Positions 15,945 to 26,139 of a stretch of DNA of 64,000 nt are shown piece after piece (positions within the stretch are counted from its first letter, which is position 1; each line of letters opens with the position of its first letter). The stretch is taken from assembly GCA_947632175.1 (NCBI GenBank), contig CANROC010000009.1, positions 79,862 to 143,861 on the forward strand. The letters run 5' to 3'. The DNA is from an uncultured Oscillospiraceae bacterium (GTDB lineage Bacteria; Bacillota; Clostridia; Oscillospirales; Oscillospiraceae). The translations under genes were made by a program, and so were the position numbers. The notes under the pieces were generated by a model. That model worked only from the letters and a program-made list of their open reading frames with translations, did not search any database and had not been told where the DNA came from.

Positions 15945-17008
15945 CGACGCGCCGCGCAAGGGCGGCGCGGTATACCGCCGTGTTCGTGGGGCTGGGCGTT
16001 CTCTTCGTCCTTGCCGTTTTTTGGAACATCCACACCGGGAGCGTGGACATCTCCGTCCGGGAGATCTGGCGGATCCTGCTCCATAAAAGCGAGGTCCGGC
16101 GGGAGATCGAGCTTGGCACCGCCGGGGCCTCCACCGTCTCGGCCTACAACATCATCTGGAAAATTCGCCTCAAGCGCGTCCTGCTGGCCGCCGTGCTGGG
16201 CGGGGCACTGGCGCTCTCCGGCTTTCTTCTCCAGACCTTCTTCCGCAACCCCATCGCCGGGCCCTTCGTCCTGGGCATCTCCTCCGGGGCGCGGATGTTC
16301 CTGGCCATTGTGACCGTGGCCCTCAGCGCCACTGTGACGCGGGTGCCGCTTTGGATCACGGTGGCGGCGTCGTTTTTCGGCTCCATGCTCACCATGCTCT
16401 TTGCCCTGGCCTTCGGGCGGCGCACCAGGAACATGTCCATGCTCCTGGTCATCGGCATCATGCTCAGCTACATCTGCTCCGCCGTCACGGACTTCCTCAT
16501 CAACTTCGCCGATGAGGCGGACATCGTGAACCTCACTCACTGGTCCATGGGCAGCTTCTCCGGCGGCTCCTGGCAGGAAGTGGGCGTCTCGGCGCTCATC
16601 GTCCTGCCCACCGCCCTGGCGGTCTTCCTCCTGTCCAAGCCCCTGTCGGCCTATGCCCTGGGGGAGGGCTACGCCCAGAGCGTGGGGCTCGATGTGCGGC
16701 GGTTCCGGCTGGCGCTCATTGCCCTGTCCAGCGTCCTGTCGGCGTGCGTCACGGCCTTCGCCGGTCCCGTCTCCTTCGTGGGCATCGCGGTGCCCCACAT
16801 CTGCCGGATCCTTTTGCGGTCGGAGAAGCCCATCTTGATGGTCCCGGCGTCCTTTTTGTGCGGCGCGGTCTTCTGCATGGTCTGCGACCTCGTGGCCCGC
16901 ACCGTCTTCTCCCCCACCGAGCTTGCGGTGGGGACGGTGACCAGCGCCATCGGCGCGCCCATCGTCATCTGGCTCATGATCTCCCGCCGCCGGGAGCAAA
17001 AGGAGTGA
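15929..17008 (+). CDS. btuC: Corrinoid ABC transporter permease (FecCD family)
   Basis: 359 residues, about nine to ten membrane helices. Family signatures include 'GGALALSGFLLQTFFRNPIA' near residue 90 and 'AGPVSFVGIAVPHICRILL' near 275, the coupling loop for the ATPase. The ATG at 15929 lies inside the binding-protein gene, and the ATPase gene begins 5 bp after its stop. With the riboswitch upstream, cobalamin or cobinamide import is the likely role. Confidence 0.88.
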   Translation: MAAPVTTRRARAARYTAVFVGLGVLFVLAVFWNIHTGSVDISVREIWRILLHKSEVRREIELGTAGASTVSAYNIIWKIRLKRVLLAAVLGGALALSGFLLQTFFRNPIAGPFVLGISSGARMFLAIVTVALSATVTRVPLWITVAASFFGSMLTMLFALAFGRRTRNMSMLLVIGIMLSYICSAVTDFLINFADEADIVNLTHWSMGSFSGGSWQEVGVSALIVLPTALAVFLLSKPLSAYALGEGYAQSVGLDVRRFRLALIALSSVLSACVTAFAGPVSFVGIAVPHICRILLRSEKPILMVPASFLCGAVFCMVCDLVARTVFSPTELAVGTVTSAIGAPIVIWLMISRRREQKE

Positions 17009-17013
17009 GCGCC

Positions 17014-18132
17014 ATGGAAAACGCCTATCTTCAACTGGACGACCTCACCGTGGGCTACGGCCGGGAGGCGGTCGTCTCCCACATCTGTCTTGCTCTGCGC
17101 CGGGGGGAGATCGCGTCCCTCGTGGGGCCCAACGGGTCCGGCAAATCCACGATCCTCAAGACCCTCACCCGCCGCATCCCGGCCCTGTCCGGGAAAATGC
17201 TCCTGGCCGGCGCGGACATCGCCTCCCTCCCGGGCCGGCGTCTGGCGGAGAAAATGGCCTCGGTGCTGACGGACCGTGTGACGCCGGCGCTCACCACCTG
17301 CTTCGATATCGTCTCCGCCGGACGCTACCCCTATACCGGCGGCTTCGGCCTCCTCACCGCCCGGGACCGGGAGGTGGTCAACGCCTGCCTTGCCATGGTC
17401 AACGCCGCTTCCATCGCGGACCGGGATTTCGCCTCCGTCAGCGACGGCCAGCGCCAGCGGGTTCTCTTAGCCCGCGCCCTGGCCCAGGAGCCGGAGATCG
17501 TGGTCCTCGACGAGCCCACGTCGTTCCTGGACATTCGGCACAAGCTGGACCTTCTGGAGATTTTGCGCGGCCTTGCCAGGGACCGGGGCGTCACCGTCCT
17601 CATGAGCCTCCACGAGCTGGATCTGGCCTCCAAGATTTCGGACCTGGTCGCCTGCGTGGGGCAGGGACAGGTCCTGGCCTGCGGCAAGCCGGAGGAAATA
17701 TTGACGGACGACCGCGTCCGGGCGCTCTACGGCCTGGAGCGCGGGTCCTACAACGCCCTTTTGGGGAGCGTGGAGCTGCCCCGCCCCGCCGGCGAGCCCC
17801 GCGTCTTCGTCCTCGGCGGCGGGGGACGCGGCATCCGCCACTATCGGGCGCTCCAAAAGGCGGGCGTCCCCTTTGCCGCCGGGGTCCTCCCGGAGAATGA
17901 CCTGGACATGGCCGTGGCTCTCCCCCTGGCCCAGCGCGTCATCGTCTGTCCTGCCACGGGACCCGTCCCCCCGGCGGCACTCGACGACGCCAAGGCCCTC
18001 ATGGACCGCACCGATGCCGTGCTGGACGGCGGCTTTATCTCAGAGATCAACGCCGCCCTGCTCCGCTATGCCCGTGAGAGTGGAAAACAGGTGGTAACGG
18101 ACGCAAGTGAGCTTACGGAGGTGACGCTATGA
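17014..18132 (+). CDS. btuD: Corrinoid ABC transporter ATP-binding protein with C-terminal extension
   Basis: 372 residues from ATG 17014. Residues 1-250 are a FecE/BtuD-type ATPase: Walker A 'GPNGSGKST', signature 'VSDGQRQRVLLARAL', Walker B 'IVVLDEPTSFLD', switch 'MSLHELD'. Residues about 258-372 are extra: 'RVFVLGGGGRGIRHYRALQ', 'VIVCPATGPVPPAALDDAKA' and 'DAVLDGGFISEINAALLRYA' suggest a small Rossmann-like alpha/beta domain. Typical BtuD proteins stop near 250-270 residues. The extra domain could sense a ligand or contact a pathway enzyme; this is inference. The stop overlaps the cbiA start. Confidence 0.87.
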   Translation: MENAYLQLDDLTVGYGREAVVSHICLALRRGEIASLVGPNGSGKSTILKTLTRRIPALSGKMLLAGADIASLPGRRLAEKMASVLTDRVTPALTTCFDIVSAGRYPYTGGFGLLTARDREVVNACLAMVNAASIADRDFASVSDGQRQRVLLARALAQEPEIVVLDEPTSFLDIRHKLDLLEILRGLARDRGVTVLMSLHELDLASKISDLVACVGQGQVLACGKPEEILTDDRVRALYGLERGSYNALLGSVELPRPAGEPRVFVLGGGGRGIRHYRALQKAGVPFAAGVLPENDLDMAVALPLAQRVIVCPATGPVPPAALDDAKALMDRTDAVLDGGFISEINAALLRYARESGKQVVTDASELTEVTL

Positions 18133-19484
18133 ACGCCCCCCGCGTGATCCTCGCCGGCACAGGCAGCGGCTGTGGGAAGACCACGGCCTCCTGCGCCGTC
18201 ATGGGCCTTTTGCGCGCCCGCGGCCTTAATGTCGCGGCCCTCAAATGCGGCCCGGACTACATCGACCCTATGTTCCACCGGACCGCCATCGGGGTCCCCT
18301 CGGCCAACCTGGACCCCTTCTTCTGCCCTCCGGCGCTTTTGCGCGCCACTCTGGCCGCCCACGCCGGGGCGATCACCGTCATCGAGGGCGTCATGGGCTA
18401 CTACGACGGGTCCGGCCCGGAGGGCACGGACTTCAGCACCTATTCGGTGGCCCGCGCCGTCTCCGCCCCCGTGATCCTCACGGTGAATGGGCGCGGCTCC
18501 ACCACCTCGGCCCTCGCCGCCCTGGAGGGGTTTGTCAATTTCATGCCGGAGAGCCTCATCCGCGGCGTCATTTTCAACGGCGTGACGCCCTGGACCTACG
18601 AGAGCATGAAAGAGCGCACTCTCCGCCGCTTCGGCGGGGCCGTCGCACCGCTGGGGTACCTCCCGGCCCTGCCGGAGGAGCTGACCATGGAGTCCCGGCA
18701 CCTGGGGCTCGTGACGCCGGAGGACGCGGCGGACACCGCCGGGAAGCTTCGGCGGCTCACGGAAATTTGTGCGGAGACACTGGACTTAAGCGGCATCGTC
18801 GCGCTTGCCAACAGTGCCCCTGAGCTCACCTTCGACCCGCCAAGCTTGCCCGCCCTCGCCCCCGTCACCCTGGCGGTGGCGCGGGACGCGGCCTTCTCCT
18901 TCGTCTATGAGGACACCCTGCGCCTTTGGGAGGCCATGGGGGCGCGTCTTCGCTTCTTCTCCCCTCTCCATGACGAGCCGGTGCCGGAGGACGCCTCCGG
19001 CCTCTACCTCCCCGGCGGCTACCCGGAGCTCCACGCCGAGACCTTGGCCGGAAACCTGCGCGCCGCCCACAGCGTCCGGGACGCCCTCCGCGCCGGGATG
19101 CCCACCGTTGCCGAGTGCGGGGGCTTTCAGTACCTGGGCGCGTCCCTGGACGGGCACGAAATGTGCGGCGTCCTGCCCCATGCAAGCGCCAACACAGGAC
19201 ATCTCGTCCGCTTCGGCTACCTGACCCTCACCGCCCGCCGCTCCGGCCTTTTCGGGGACGCCGGCCTCACTCTCCCCGCCCACGAATTTCACTACTACGA
19301 CAGCACGGACACCGGCGACGGCTTCACCGCCCGGAAAACCAACGGCCGGGAGTGGCCCTGCGCCGTCTACACCGATACCCTTTACGCCGGCTACCCACAC
19401 CTCTACCTCCCCGCCTGCCCCGCCGCCGCCGAGAGCTTTCTGCGCCGGTGCGCGGCTTTTAAGCGAGGTGACGGCCATGGGTAA
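18129..19484 (+). CDS. cbiA: Cobyrinate a,c-diamide synthase
   Basis: 451 residues. N-terminal dethiobiotin-synthetase-like ATPase ('AGTGSGCGKTTASCAVMGLL', then 'LKCGPDYIDPMFH' and 'VIEGVMGYYDG') and C-terminal glutamine amidotransferase domain with nucleophile Cys in 'PTVAECGGFQYLG' and a late His in 'PAHEFHYY'. It amidates carboxyls a and c of cobyrinate or hydrogenobyrinate using glutamine and ATP. ATGA overlap with the transporter ATPase gene and 8-bp overlap with cbiB put it in the riboswitch operon. Confidence 0.92.
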   Translation: MNAPRVILAGTGSGCGKTTASCAVMGLLRARGLNVAALKCGPDYIDPMFHRTAIGVPSANLDPFFCPPALLRATLAAHAGAITVIEGVMGYYDGSGPEGTDFSTYSVARAVSAPVILTVNGRGSTTSALAALEGFVNFMPESLIRGVIFNGVTPWTYESMKERTLRRFGGAVAPLGYLPALPEELTMESRHLGLVTPEDAADTAGKLRRLTEICAETLDLSGIVALANSAPELTFDPPSLPALAPVTLAVARDAAFSFVYEDTLRLWEAMGARLRFFSPLHDEPVPEDASGLYLPGGYPELHAETLAGNLRAAHSVRDALRAGMPTVAECGGFQYLGASLDGHEMCGVLPHASANTGHLVRFGYLTLTARRSGLFGDAGLTLPAHEFHYYDSTDTGDGFTARKTNGREWPCAVYTDTLYAGYPHLYLPACPAAAESFLRRCAAFKRGDGHG

Positions 19485-20445
19485 GCTGCTCCTCCTCGAC
19501 ACCGCCGCGCTGGTCCTCGGCTTCCTCATTGATTTTGTCATCGGCGACCCCCGTGCCCTCCCCCATCCGGTGGTGGGCATGGGAAAGCTCATCACTTTTT
19601 GTGAAAAGCACCTGCGCCGGGGCGACGGCGGCGATCTGCGGCGCGGGGCCCTCACCGTGCTGATCGTCGCCGGCCTCAGTACCGCCCTGCCCGCCGCCGT
19701 ACTCGCGCTGGCGTGGCGGGTCCACCCCCTCGTCTACCTGACGCTGGCGTCCCTCATGTGCTTCCAGCTCGTGGCCGCCCGGGACCTCGTCCGGGAGAGC
19801 CGCGCCGTGCAGACGGCCCTGGAGGCCGGGGACGTGGAGGCCGCACGGAAGGCCGTCTCCATGATCGTGGGCCGGGACACGCAGGCCCTGGACGAGGCCG
19901 GCATCTGCCGCGCCGCCGTGGAGACGGTGGCGGAGAACACCTCCGACGGCGTGATCGCGCCGCTATTTTGGATGGGCCTTCTGGGACCCGCCGGCGGCTT
20001 TTTCTACAAGGCCGTGAACACCATGGACTCCATGATCGGCTACAAAAATGAAAAGTACCTCTATTTTGGCCGCGCCGCCGCGAAAACCGACGACGCGGTG
20101 AACTTCCTCCCCGCCCGCCTCGCGGCGCTTCTCATGGTCCTGGTCTGCCCGCTTGTGGGGCTCAACGGGAAAAACGCCTTTCGCGTTTTCCGCCGGGACC
20201 GGCACAAGCACGAAAGCCCCAATTCCGCCCAGACCGAGTCCGTCTGCGCCGGTGCGTTGGGCGTGGAGCTGGCGGGGGACGCCTCCTATGGCGGTGTTCT
20301 CCACAAAAAGCCCCGCCTGGGCGACCCCCTCCGGCCCATCGAGCCCCGGGACATCACGAAAGCCGGACGGCTCATGTACGCCGCCTCGGCGGCCATGCTG
20401 GCGCTCATTCTCATCCTCAGAACGGCGGTGATCGCGTGTATCTGA
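19477..20445 (+). CDS. cbiB: Adenosylcobinamide-phosphate synthase
   Basis: 322 residues from ATG 19477 behind GAGGTG. Membrane protein with the CbiB landmarks 'GFLIDFVIGDPRALPHPVVG' at the N-terminus, 'ETVAENTSDGVIAPLFW' and 'AVNTMDSMIGYKNEKYLYFG' in the middle and 'SPNSAQTESVCAGALGVELA'-like region toward the end. It joins the aminopropanol arm (as (R)-1-amino-2-propanol phosphate) to adenosylcobyric acid. Overlaps the genes on both sides. Confidence 0.92.
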   Translation: MGKLLLLDTAALVLGFLIDFVIGDPRALPHPVVGMGKLITFCEKHLRRGDGGDLRRGALTVLIVAGLSTALPAAVLALAWRVHPLVYLTLASLMCFQLVAARDLVRESRAVQTALEAGDVEAARKAVSMIVGRDTQALDEAGICRAAVETVAENTSDGVIAPLFWMGLLGPAGGFFYKAVNTMDSMIGYKNEKYLYFGRAAAKTDDAVNFLPARLAALLMVLVCPLVGLNGKNAFRVFRRDRHKHESPNSAQTESVCAGALGVELAGDASYGGVLHKKPRLGDPLRPIEPRDITKAGRLMYAASAAMLALILILRTAVIACI

Positions 20446-21476
20446 CCAAGAAAAGCCCCCACGGGGGCGACATCTACGAAATCGCCCCGGAGATCGACTT
20501 CTCCGCCAACCTCAACCCCTTTGGGATGCCCGCGCCCGTCCGGGAGGCGCTTTTGGCGTCGGTGGACGGCTGTGTGCGCTACCCGGACCCCTACTGCCGC
20601 GCCCTGCGGGCAGCCATTGAGAGGGCCGAGGGCGTCGAGGCGGGGCACATCCTCTGCGGAGCCGGCGCGTCGGAGCTTCTCTACGCCTACGCCGCCGCGC
20701 TTTTGGGGGACAGGCCCGCCCTCATCGTGGCTCCCACCTTCTCGGAGTACGCCGCCGCCCTCAAGGCCGCCGGACGGGGCGCGGAATACTATTTCCTCCG
20801 GCCCGAGGACGGCTTTCGCCTCACGGAAGATGTCCTCTCTCTCGATTTTTCCCGGTACGCCGCCGTCTTTCTCTGCTCCCCCAACAACCCCACGGGCCTC
20901 ACCGTCGCCCCGGCGCTGCTCACGGCCCTGGCCGCCAAAGGCGTCCCCCTGCTGCTGGACCTGAGCTTTCTCGATCTCACCGAGACGCCGGCGCTCTACG
21001 ACATTCCGGCGCTTATCGAACGCTTCCCCAACGTGGCCGTCCTCCGCTCCCCCGCCAAGAGCTTCGCCCTCCCCGGCGTGCGGCTGGGGTATCTTCTGTC
21101 CTCGGACGACGCCCTCTTGGAGCGCATGGCGGAGCGCGTCCCCTGCTGGAACGTCTCCGTCCCGGCGCAGGCGGCGGGCGTCGCCGCCATGAAGTGCGGA
21201 GCGTGGCTTCGCGCCACGGTCCGGGAAATCGCCGCGGAGCGTGGCCGTCTCATCCCGGCGCTGGAAAATCTGGGCCTCACGGTCCTCCCCGGCGAGGCCA
21301 ACTTCCTGCTCCTTCACGGGGAAAAGCCCCTGGCGGCGCCCCTGCAGCGGCGCGGGCTCGCCGTCCGGGACTGCTCTGACTTCACAGGGCTCCCGGCGGG
21401 CTATATCCGTATTGCCGTCCGTAGCCGCGAGGAAAACGACCGGCTCCTGAATACACTCAGGGAGGTGCTCACATGA
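20436..21476 (+). CDS. cobD: Threonine-phosphate decarboxylase
   Basis: 346 residues from a GTG at 20436 inside the end of cbiB. Class I/II PLP-dependent fold: '[13 protein letters not shown]' at the N-terminus, 'SPNNPTG' for cofactor contact, and the Schiff-base Lys in '[15 protein letters not shown]' (about residue 211). It makes (R)-1-amino-2-propanol phosphate for CbiB. The motifs and its place between cbiB and cobQ separate it from histidinol-phosphate aminotransferase, its closest relative. Confidence 0.88.
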   Translation: MYLTKKSPHGGDIYEIAPEIDFSANLNPFGMPAPVREALLASVDGCVRYPDPYCRALRAAIERAEGVEAGHILCGAGASELLYAYAAALLGDRPALIVAPTFSEYAAALKAAGRGAEYYFLRPEDGFRLTEDVLSLDFSRYAAVFLCSPNNPTGLTVAPALLTALAAKGVPLLLDLSFLDLTETPALYDIPALIERFPNVAVLRSPAKSFALPGVRLGYLLSSDDALLERMAERVPCWNVSVPAQAAGVAAMKCGAWLRATVREIAAERGRLIPALENLGLTVLPGEANFLLLHGEKPLAAPLQRRGLAVRDCSDFTGLPAGYIRIAVRSREENDRLLNTLREVLT

Positions 21477-22930
21477 AAAAAGCCAGACCCATCATGGTCC
21501 AGGGCACCATGTCCGGCGCGGGGAAGAGTCTTCTGTGCGCCGCGCTCTGCCGCATTTTCCACGAGGACGGATACAGGGTGGCCCCCTTCAAGTCCCAGAA
21601 CATGGCCCTCAACTCCTACATCACCGACGAGGGGCTGGAGATGGGCAGGGCCCAGGTGGTCCAGGCCGAGGCCGCCGGCATCGCCCCCTCGGTGCTCATG
21701 AACCCCATCCTCCTAAAGCCCACCACCGACGTGGGCTCCCAGGTCATCGTCAACGGCGAGGTCCGGGGCAACATGCGGGCGGCGGACTACTTCCGCTATA
21801 AAAAAGCGCTGATCCCCGACATCCTCCGGGCTTACGACACGCTGGCCAGCCAAAACGATGTCATCGTCATCGAGGGGGCGGGCAGTCCAGCGGAAATCAA
21901 CCTGAAGGCCGACGACATCGTCAACATGGGGCTTGCCAAAATGGTCTCCGCCCCCGTCCTGCTGGCGGGGGACATCGACCGGGGCGGCGTCTTCGCCCAG
22001 CTCTACGGCACCGTGGCCCTTTTGGAGCCGGAGGAGCGGCGGATGGTGAAGGCCACGGTGATCAACAAGTTCCGGGGCGACGCCTCCATTCTGGCCCCAG
22101 GCCTCGATATGCTCTACGACCTCGTGAAGGTCCCCTGCGCCGGGGTGGTGCCCTACATGCGCCTGGAGATTGACGACGAGGACAGCCTGTCCGAACGCCT
22201 GACGGCGGGAGAGCGAAAAACCATCGACATTGCCGTCGTCTCCCTCCCCCGCATCTCCAACTTTACGGACTTCTCCCCCTTCTCCCGCTTCCCCGGCGTC
22301 TCCCTCCGGTATGTGAGGAGCCCCGCGCAGTTCGGCGATCCCGATCTCATCATCCTCCCCGGCACCAAGAGCACCCTTGCGGACCTTGCGTGGATGCGGC
22401 AAAACGGCCTGGAGACCCTGGTCCTCAAGGCCGCCCATCGGGGCGTCCCCGTCTTCGGCATCTGCGGCGGGCTTCAGATGCTGGGTAGGACCCTCTCCGA
22501 CCCGGCGGGCGTCGAGGGCGGCGGGCAAATGGCGGGCCTGGGCCTTTTGCCCCTCGACACGGTCTTTTCCCCGGACAAGACCCGCGCCAGGACCTCCGGC
22601 GTCTTTGCCGGCCTTACAGGCGTCTTCTCCGGCCTCAACGGCCTTGCCTTTGAGGGCTACGAGATCCACATGGGCCAAAGCGGCCTCGCCGCCCCGGTGG
22701 CGGAGTCTGGGAACGTCTACGGCAGCTACATCCACGGCCTTTTCGACGAAAACGGCGTGGCGGAGGCCGTGGTCGCCGCCCTCTATGAGCGGCGCGGCCT
22801 CCCCTTTGACCCCGGCGCCGGCTTCGACCGGCGGGCCTATAAGGAGGGCCAGTATGACAAGCTGGCCAAAACGGTCCGGGAGGCCCTGGACATGGACTTG
22901 ATCTACAAAATTTTGGAGGACGGCGTATGA
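21473..22930 (+). CDS. cobQ: Cobyric acid synthase
   Basis: 485 residues. N-terminal ATPase part with '[20 protein letters not shown]', '[14 protein letters not shown]' and '[13 protein letters not shown]'; C-terminal amidotransferase part with Cys in '[12 protein letters not shown]' and His in '[10 protein letters not shown]'. It adds the remaining peripheral amides (b, d, e, g) to the adenosylated a,c-diamide (CbiP/CobQ). ATGA overlaps with cobD upstream and with cobO downstream. Confidence 0.93.
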   Translation: MKKARPIMVQGTMSGAGKSLLCAALCRIFHEDGYRVAPFKSQNMALNSYITDEGLEMGRAQVVQAEAAGIAPSVLMNPILLKPTTDVGSQVIVNGEVRGNMRAADYFRYKKALIPDILRAYDTLASQNDVIVIEGAGSPAEINLKADDIVNMGLAKMVSAPVLLAGDIDRGGVFAQLYGTVALLEPEERRMVKATVINKFRGDASILAPGLDMLYDLVKVPCAGVVPYMRLEIDDEDSLSERLTAGERKTIDIAVVSLPRISNFTDFSPFSRFPGVSLRYVRSPAQFGDPDLIILPGTKSTLADLAWMRQNGLETLVLKAAHRGVPVFGICGGLQMLGRTLSDPAGVEGGGQMAGLGLLPLDTVFSPDKTRARTSGVFAGLTGVFSGLNGLAFEGYEIHMGQSGLAAPVAESGNVYGSYIHGLFDENGVAEAVVAALYERRGLPFDPGAGFDRRAYKEGQYDKLAKTVREALDMDLIYKILEDGV

Positions 22931-23436
22931 TCCACATCTATCACGGCGACGGCAAGGGCAAGACCACCGCCGCCTGCGGCCTTAGTCTCCGCATGGCCGG
23001 TCACGGCGGGCGCGTGCTGTTCGCCCAGTTTTTCAAAGACGGCTCCTCCGGCGAGGTCGCCGCCCTCGCCTCCCTGCCCACGGTGGAGACCCGCCATCCG
23101 GCCGTCCACTTTGGCCGCTACGGGACTCTCACGGAGCCGGAGCGTGGCCAGCTTCGGACGTGTTACCGCGCCTACCTCGCGGACGTCCTCGCGGAGGCCG
23201 AGGCCTATGATCTCGTCGTCCTGGACGAGGTCGTCTCCGCCTACAACTATCACGTCATCGACCGCGAGGCGCTGCTTAATTTCCTCCGCGCCCAGGGTCC
23301 CCGCCGTGAGATTGTTTTGACAGGCCGCGCTCCCGCCCCGGAGCTTTTGGAGCTCGCCGACTACGTCACCGAAATGCGCAAGCAAAAACACCCCTTCGAC
23401 CGGGGCGTTATCGCCCGGGAAAGGGTAGAATACTGA
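22927..23436 (+). CDS. cobO: Cob(I)yrinic acid a,c-diamide adenosyltransferase
   Basis: 169 residues, CobA/CobO/BtuR type. P-loop '[20 protein letters not shown]' at residues 4-23 (quoted as the motif region), '[11 protein letters not shown]', and the Walker-B-like '[18 protein letters not shown]'. It transfers the adenosyl group of ATP to Co(I) of the corrinoid. It is the last gene of the riboswitch operon and overlaps cobQ by 4 bp. No clear terminator follows. Confidence 0.92.
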   Translation: MIHIYHGDGKGKTTAACGLSLRMAGHGGRVLFAQFFKDGSSGEVAALASLPTVETRHPAVHFGRYGTLTEPERGQLRTCYRAYLADVLAEAEAYDLVVLDEVVSAYNYHVIDREALLNFLRAQGPRREIVLTGRAPAPELLELADYVTEMRKQKHPFDRGVIARERVEY

Positions 23437-23560
23437 ATCGCAACTCCCGGTTGACAGATTTCCAGCCGCCCTTTGGTGGACCGCAACCGCGAAAAGCGCT
23501 ATGGTTTTCCCAGCGGCAGGCCCGTAAGGCCGCCGACAAAACCACGGGGAGGAAGAGATC

Positions 23561-24544
23561 ATGATCTTAGCGGACAAGATAACCAATCTACGGAAGAAAA
23601 ACGGCTGGTCCCAGGAGGAGCTGGCGGAGAAGATGCGGGTGTCCCGCCAGGCGGTGTCCAAATGGGAGGGCGCGCAGACCGTGCCGGATCTGGAGAAGAT
23701 TCTGGCGCTGAGCCGGCTTTTCGGCGTCACCACGGATTATCTTCTCAAGGACGAGCTGGAGGAAGAGGAGTTTACGGACGAGCCGGACCGGGTCCCCGTC
23801 CAGCGCGTCTCCCTGGCACTGGCAAATGAATTTCTGGAATGGCGGCGCCGGGCGGCCAAGCGCATCGCCGCCGGGGTCCTCTTGTGCGTCGTCTCCGTGA
23901 TCCCACTGCTTTTGCTGAGCGCCGCCACGACGGTGCCGGGGACATCCGTCTCCGAACCTCTCGCCGCCGGCGCGGGCCTCGCGGCGCTGCTCGTCCTCGT
24001 CGCCGCCGCCGTGGCGCTCTTCGTCTCCTGCGGCTTTAAGGACGCGCCATACGAGTTCCTGGGCAGGGAGCCCTTCGAGACGGAATACGGCGTGGACGGC
24101 ATGGTCCGGGAAAAGCGGAAGGCCTATCGGCCCGCCTACGCAAAAACCAACATCATCGCCGCCTGCCTGTGCGTCCTGTCCCCCATCCCGCTTTTCGCGG
24201 GGCTGGTCACGGAAAATGAGTTTCTCATCGTGGCCATGCTGACGGTGACGCTCCTCCTGGCGGGCGTGGGCGCGGCGCTTTTCACCCTCTCGGGCGTGCG
24301 CTGGGCCGCCATGCAAAAGCTCCTGAAGGAGGGCGACTACGCCCCGCGGGATCAAAGAACGGCCCGTATCAAGGAAACCGTCTCCACCGTCTACTGGCTC
24401 ACCGCCACCGCCGTCTACCTCGCCTGGAGCTTCCTGACAAACGCCTGGGACCTCACCTGGCTCGTCTGGCCCCTCGCCGGCATCCTCTTCGCCGCCGTAA
24501 TGGGTGTGTGCAGGCTGGTGACGGAGCGGGAAGCAAAGAAATAA
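23561..24544 (+). CDS. XRE-family regulator fused to a membrane domain
   Basis: 327 residues. N-terminal Cro/C1-type helix-turn-helix (about 5-60, '[20 protein letters not shown]' then '[13 protein letters not shown]'), then about 40 charged residues and at least five membrane helices (about 105-127, 135-155, 195-215, 222-243, 275-320). ATG 23561 sits behind GGGGAGGAAG. Such one-component membrane regulators are common in Clostridia; the signal and targets are unknown. It stands alone after the cob operon. Confidence 0.82.
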   Translation: MILADKITNLRKKNGWSQEELAEKMRVSRQAVSKWEGAQTVPDLEKILALSRLFGVTTDYLLKDELEEEEFTDEPDRVPVQRVSLALANEFLEWRRRAAKRIAAGVLLCVVSVIPLLLLSAATTVPGTSVSEPLAAGAGLAALLVLVAAAVALFVSCGFKDAPYEFLGREPFETEYGVDGMVREKRKAYRPAYAKTNIIAACLCVLSPIPLFAGLVTENEFLIVAMLTVTLLLAGVGAALFTLSGVRWAAMQKLLKEGDYAPRDQRTARIKETVSTVYWLTATAVYLAWSFLTNAWDLTWLVWPLAGILFAAVMGVCRLVTEREAKK

Positions 24545-25394
24545 AGCCTCCGTGTCCAAAGCCCTTCCAAAGCTCCTCCCTCCGGGAGGGGTTGTCGAGC
24601 AAAGCGATGGGCAGGGCAGGAACGTCTCTTAACCTCCCCCCGGGGGAGGTGGCGCGAAGCGCCGGTAAGGTCCGTGCGGCGGCGGGAAAAAGGTTTGCGG
24701 CTTCGCCGCATTCTTTGATTCCCCACCCGCCCACCCCACGATAATTGACACGTTTCGTACACCGCCGTACGGGCCGCATCTCCGCGCTAAGAGCCGCCGC
24801 TGCGCGGCGGTTGCGCTCGTGATGCGCGCCTGCGGTCGCAGGCCCACGGCGGCCCTTTTTCGTTGACTGGCTTGTACCGTTTTATCGGAACCGTTTCCGT
24901 CCCGCAACCGCGCACGGGCGGACACATGGGTCCGCCCCTACGGGGGATGTGGGAGGTTATCCCATTCAACCGACATGGGAGGTCATTGAAACGCGGGTCG
25001 CCGGGGACGGCGACCCCTACGGCGGTGTTCGGGGGCAATCTGAAACCTGCAATGCGGGCCGCCAGGAGTGGCGGTCCCTACGGCGTAATTGGGGCGGATT
25101 TGTTTTATCGGGACCGCTCTGTCATCCAACGCTCGCTGCCCCCCTGCCCCCCTCCTACGAGGAGGGGGTTCCGGGACGGAGGCGGGCGCGATTTATCGGA
25201 ACGGTTCCGACAACACACCTTGTAGGGGCCGCCACTCTTGGCGGCCCGCACGCAACACATCCGGTTTTTCGGAAGCATCCGTTACGCCCCACGGGCTCGA
25301 ATACCCCGCCGCTGCGGCGGCACCCCTTTTTCCGAAAAAGACACGCTATTTCCATTTTCTTGCTGCGCAATCGTCCCGGAAGAGGTTGCGTTCG
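24545..25394. repeat. Mosaic of palindromic intergenic repeat modules, no gene
   Basis: No credible coding frame. The stretch is a string of short palindromic modules found again elsewhere in the window: gggcggacacatgggtccgc (24915-24934), a ggtcgccggggacggcgacc module (about 24993-25024), a gggccgcc-ggagtgg-cggtcc module (about 25053-25084), a ctcctacgaggagg hairpin with C/G runs (about 25131-25168), a second gggccgcc/ggcggccc module (about 25221-25250) and a ccccgccgctgcggcggcac module with cctttttccgaaaaag (about 25297-25342). Confidence 0.75.
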
Positions 25395-25745
25395 AACCGG
25401 GCTCGGAGGTGCCTGGGACCCCCTTGGGACCCCCTTGGGAGGTGCTTCGGACCCCCTTGGGGCATACTTAGTCGATACTTTATCCATGCTTCGGCTTGCT
25501 TCGTGCCCGTGCCCTGGTGCTGATCGTAGCCGGCTACCAGGTACCACCGACGCGGCCTCCTGCGTGGGCCCTTGTCCGCGCCCGTCCCATTATGCCACGG
25601 CGTCAAGGGTCTCCGGCCGGCCCCGGCCTGGTGCTCCCTGGGGGCTGTGAGCGGGCCGGCCTCCGATGAACGCCGCCAGTGTGCGCACTGGCGTCGCCCT
25701 TGACTTGCCGTGCCCCTGGGGCCTCCTGGGCCCGGACAAGGGCCA
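25395..25745 (+). ncRNA. Candidate structured RNA upstream of the HNH gene
   Basis: Nested perfect pairings suggest a folded RNA. An outer 12-bp helix pairs 25567-25578 (GGCCCTTGTCCG) with 25733-25744. Inside it 25596-25600 and 25602-25609 (CACGG, GTCAAGGG) pair with 25708-25712 and 25697-25704. Within that lie two hairpins: 25615-25623 with 25653-25661 (GGCCGGCCC), and CGCCAGTG-tgcg-CACTGGCG at 25674-25693. Upstream are a CCTGGT/ACCAGG helix (25513-25541) and an 11-bp tandem ggaccccctt array (about 25413-25440). The helix ends 9 bases before the ribosome site of the HNH gene. It could be a leader, an intron-like or a guide-type RNA; no known class was recognised. Confidence 0.45.
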
Positions 25746-25762
25746 GAAAGGAGATGCCGGAA

Positions 25763-26077
25763 ATGGCAAGTGCAAACATCAGCAGGAAGACAAGGTTCGA
25801 AGTGTACGAGAGGGACGGCTTTCAATGCGCGCTGTGTGGCTGTCGCGATGGGTTGCAGATTCATCACGCGGTGCCACGAAGAGTAGGGGGGTCGGATTTT
25901 GCGGAGAATCTGATCACGCTGTGCTCGAAGTGTCACGCGCAGGCGCATGGGATTGATTGCTATCCGGGCGTGGTCGATCAAGAGGACGTGGAGCAGGCGT
26001 GCATGGAGTATCTGGCGGACATGTACACGGAGGTTATGGAGGACGGCACAACATCGACTTGGTATCCGTTCAAATGA
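25763..26077 (+). CDS. Small HNH endonuclease
   Basis: 104 residues, essentially a single HNH (beta-beta-alpha-metal) domain: 'RFEVYERDGFQCALCG' with the first Cys pair, the catalytic 'LQIHHAVPRRVGGSDFAENL' and the second Cys pair in 'TLCSKCHAQAH'. AAAGGAG lies 10 bases before ATG 25763; an ATG at 25754 touches the ribosome site and is less likely. No RuvC or other domain is present, so it is not IsrB/Cas9-like. It lies alone between two convergent cob operons, behind a strongly structured segment and before two terminators. Homing-type or restriction-type nicking are both possible. Confidence 0.8.
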   Translation: MASANISRKTRFEVYERDGFQCALCGCRDGLQIHHAVPRRVGGSDFAENLITLCSKCHAQAHGIDCYPGVVDQEDVEQACMEYLADMYTEVMEDGTTSTWYPFK

Positions 26078-26081
26078 AACG

Positions 26082-26115
26082 GGGAGGCCCGGAGGCTTCG
26101 GCCTCCGGGTCTCCC
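26082..26115 (+). terminator. UUCG-capped hairpin after the HNH gene
   Basis: A 15-bp stem (GGGAG-G-CCCGGAGGC with GCCTCCGGG-T-CTCCC, one G-T wobble) closed by a TTCG tetraloop, 4 bases after the stop codon. There is no T-tract, so it may act as a 3' end stabiliser rather than a classic terminator. Confidence 0.6.
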
Positions 26116-26139
26116 TGCGTAGAAGTGATGTACCTGGGA

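Noticed and set aside
25395..26077. HEARO/IsrB or Cas9-like system
   Set aside because: The protein is 104 residues with only an HNH domain; there is no RuvC part or arginine-rich bridge, and no HEARO consensus was recognised. The RNA association itself is kept as a finding.
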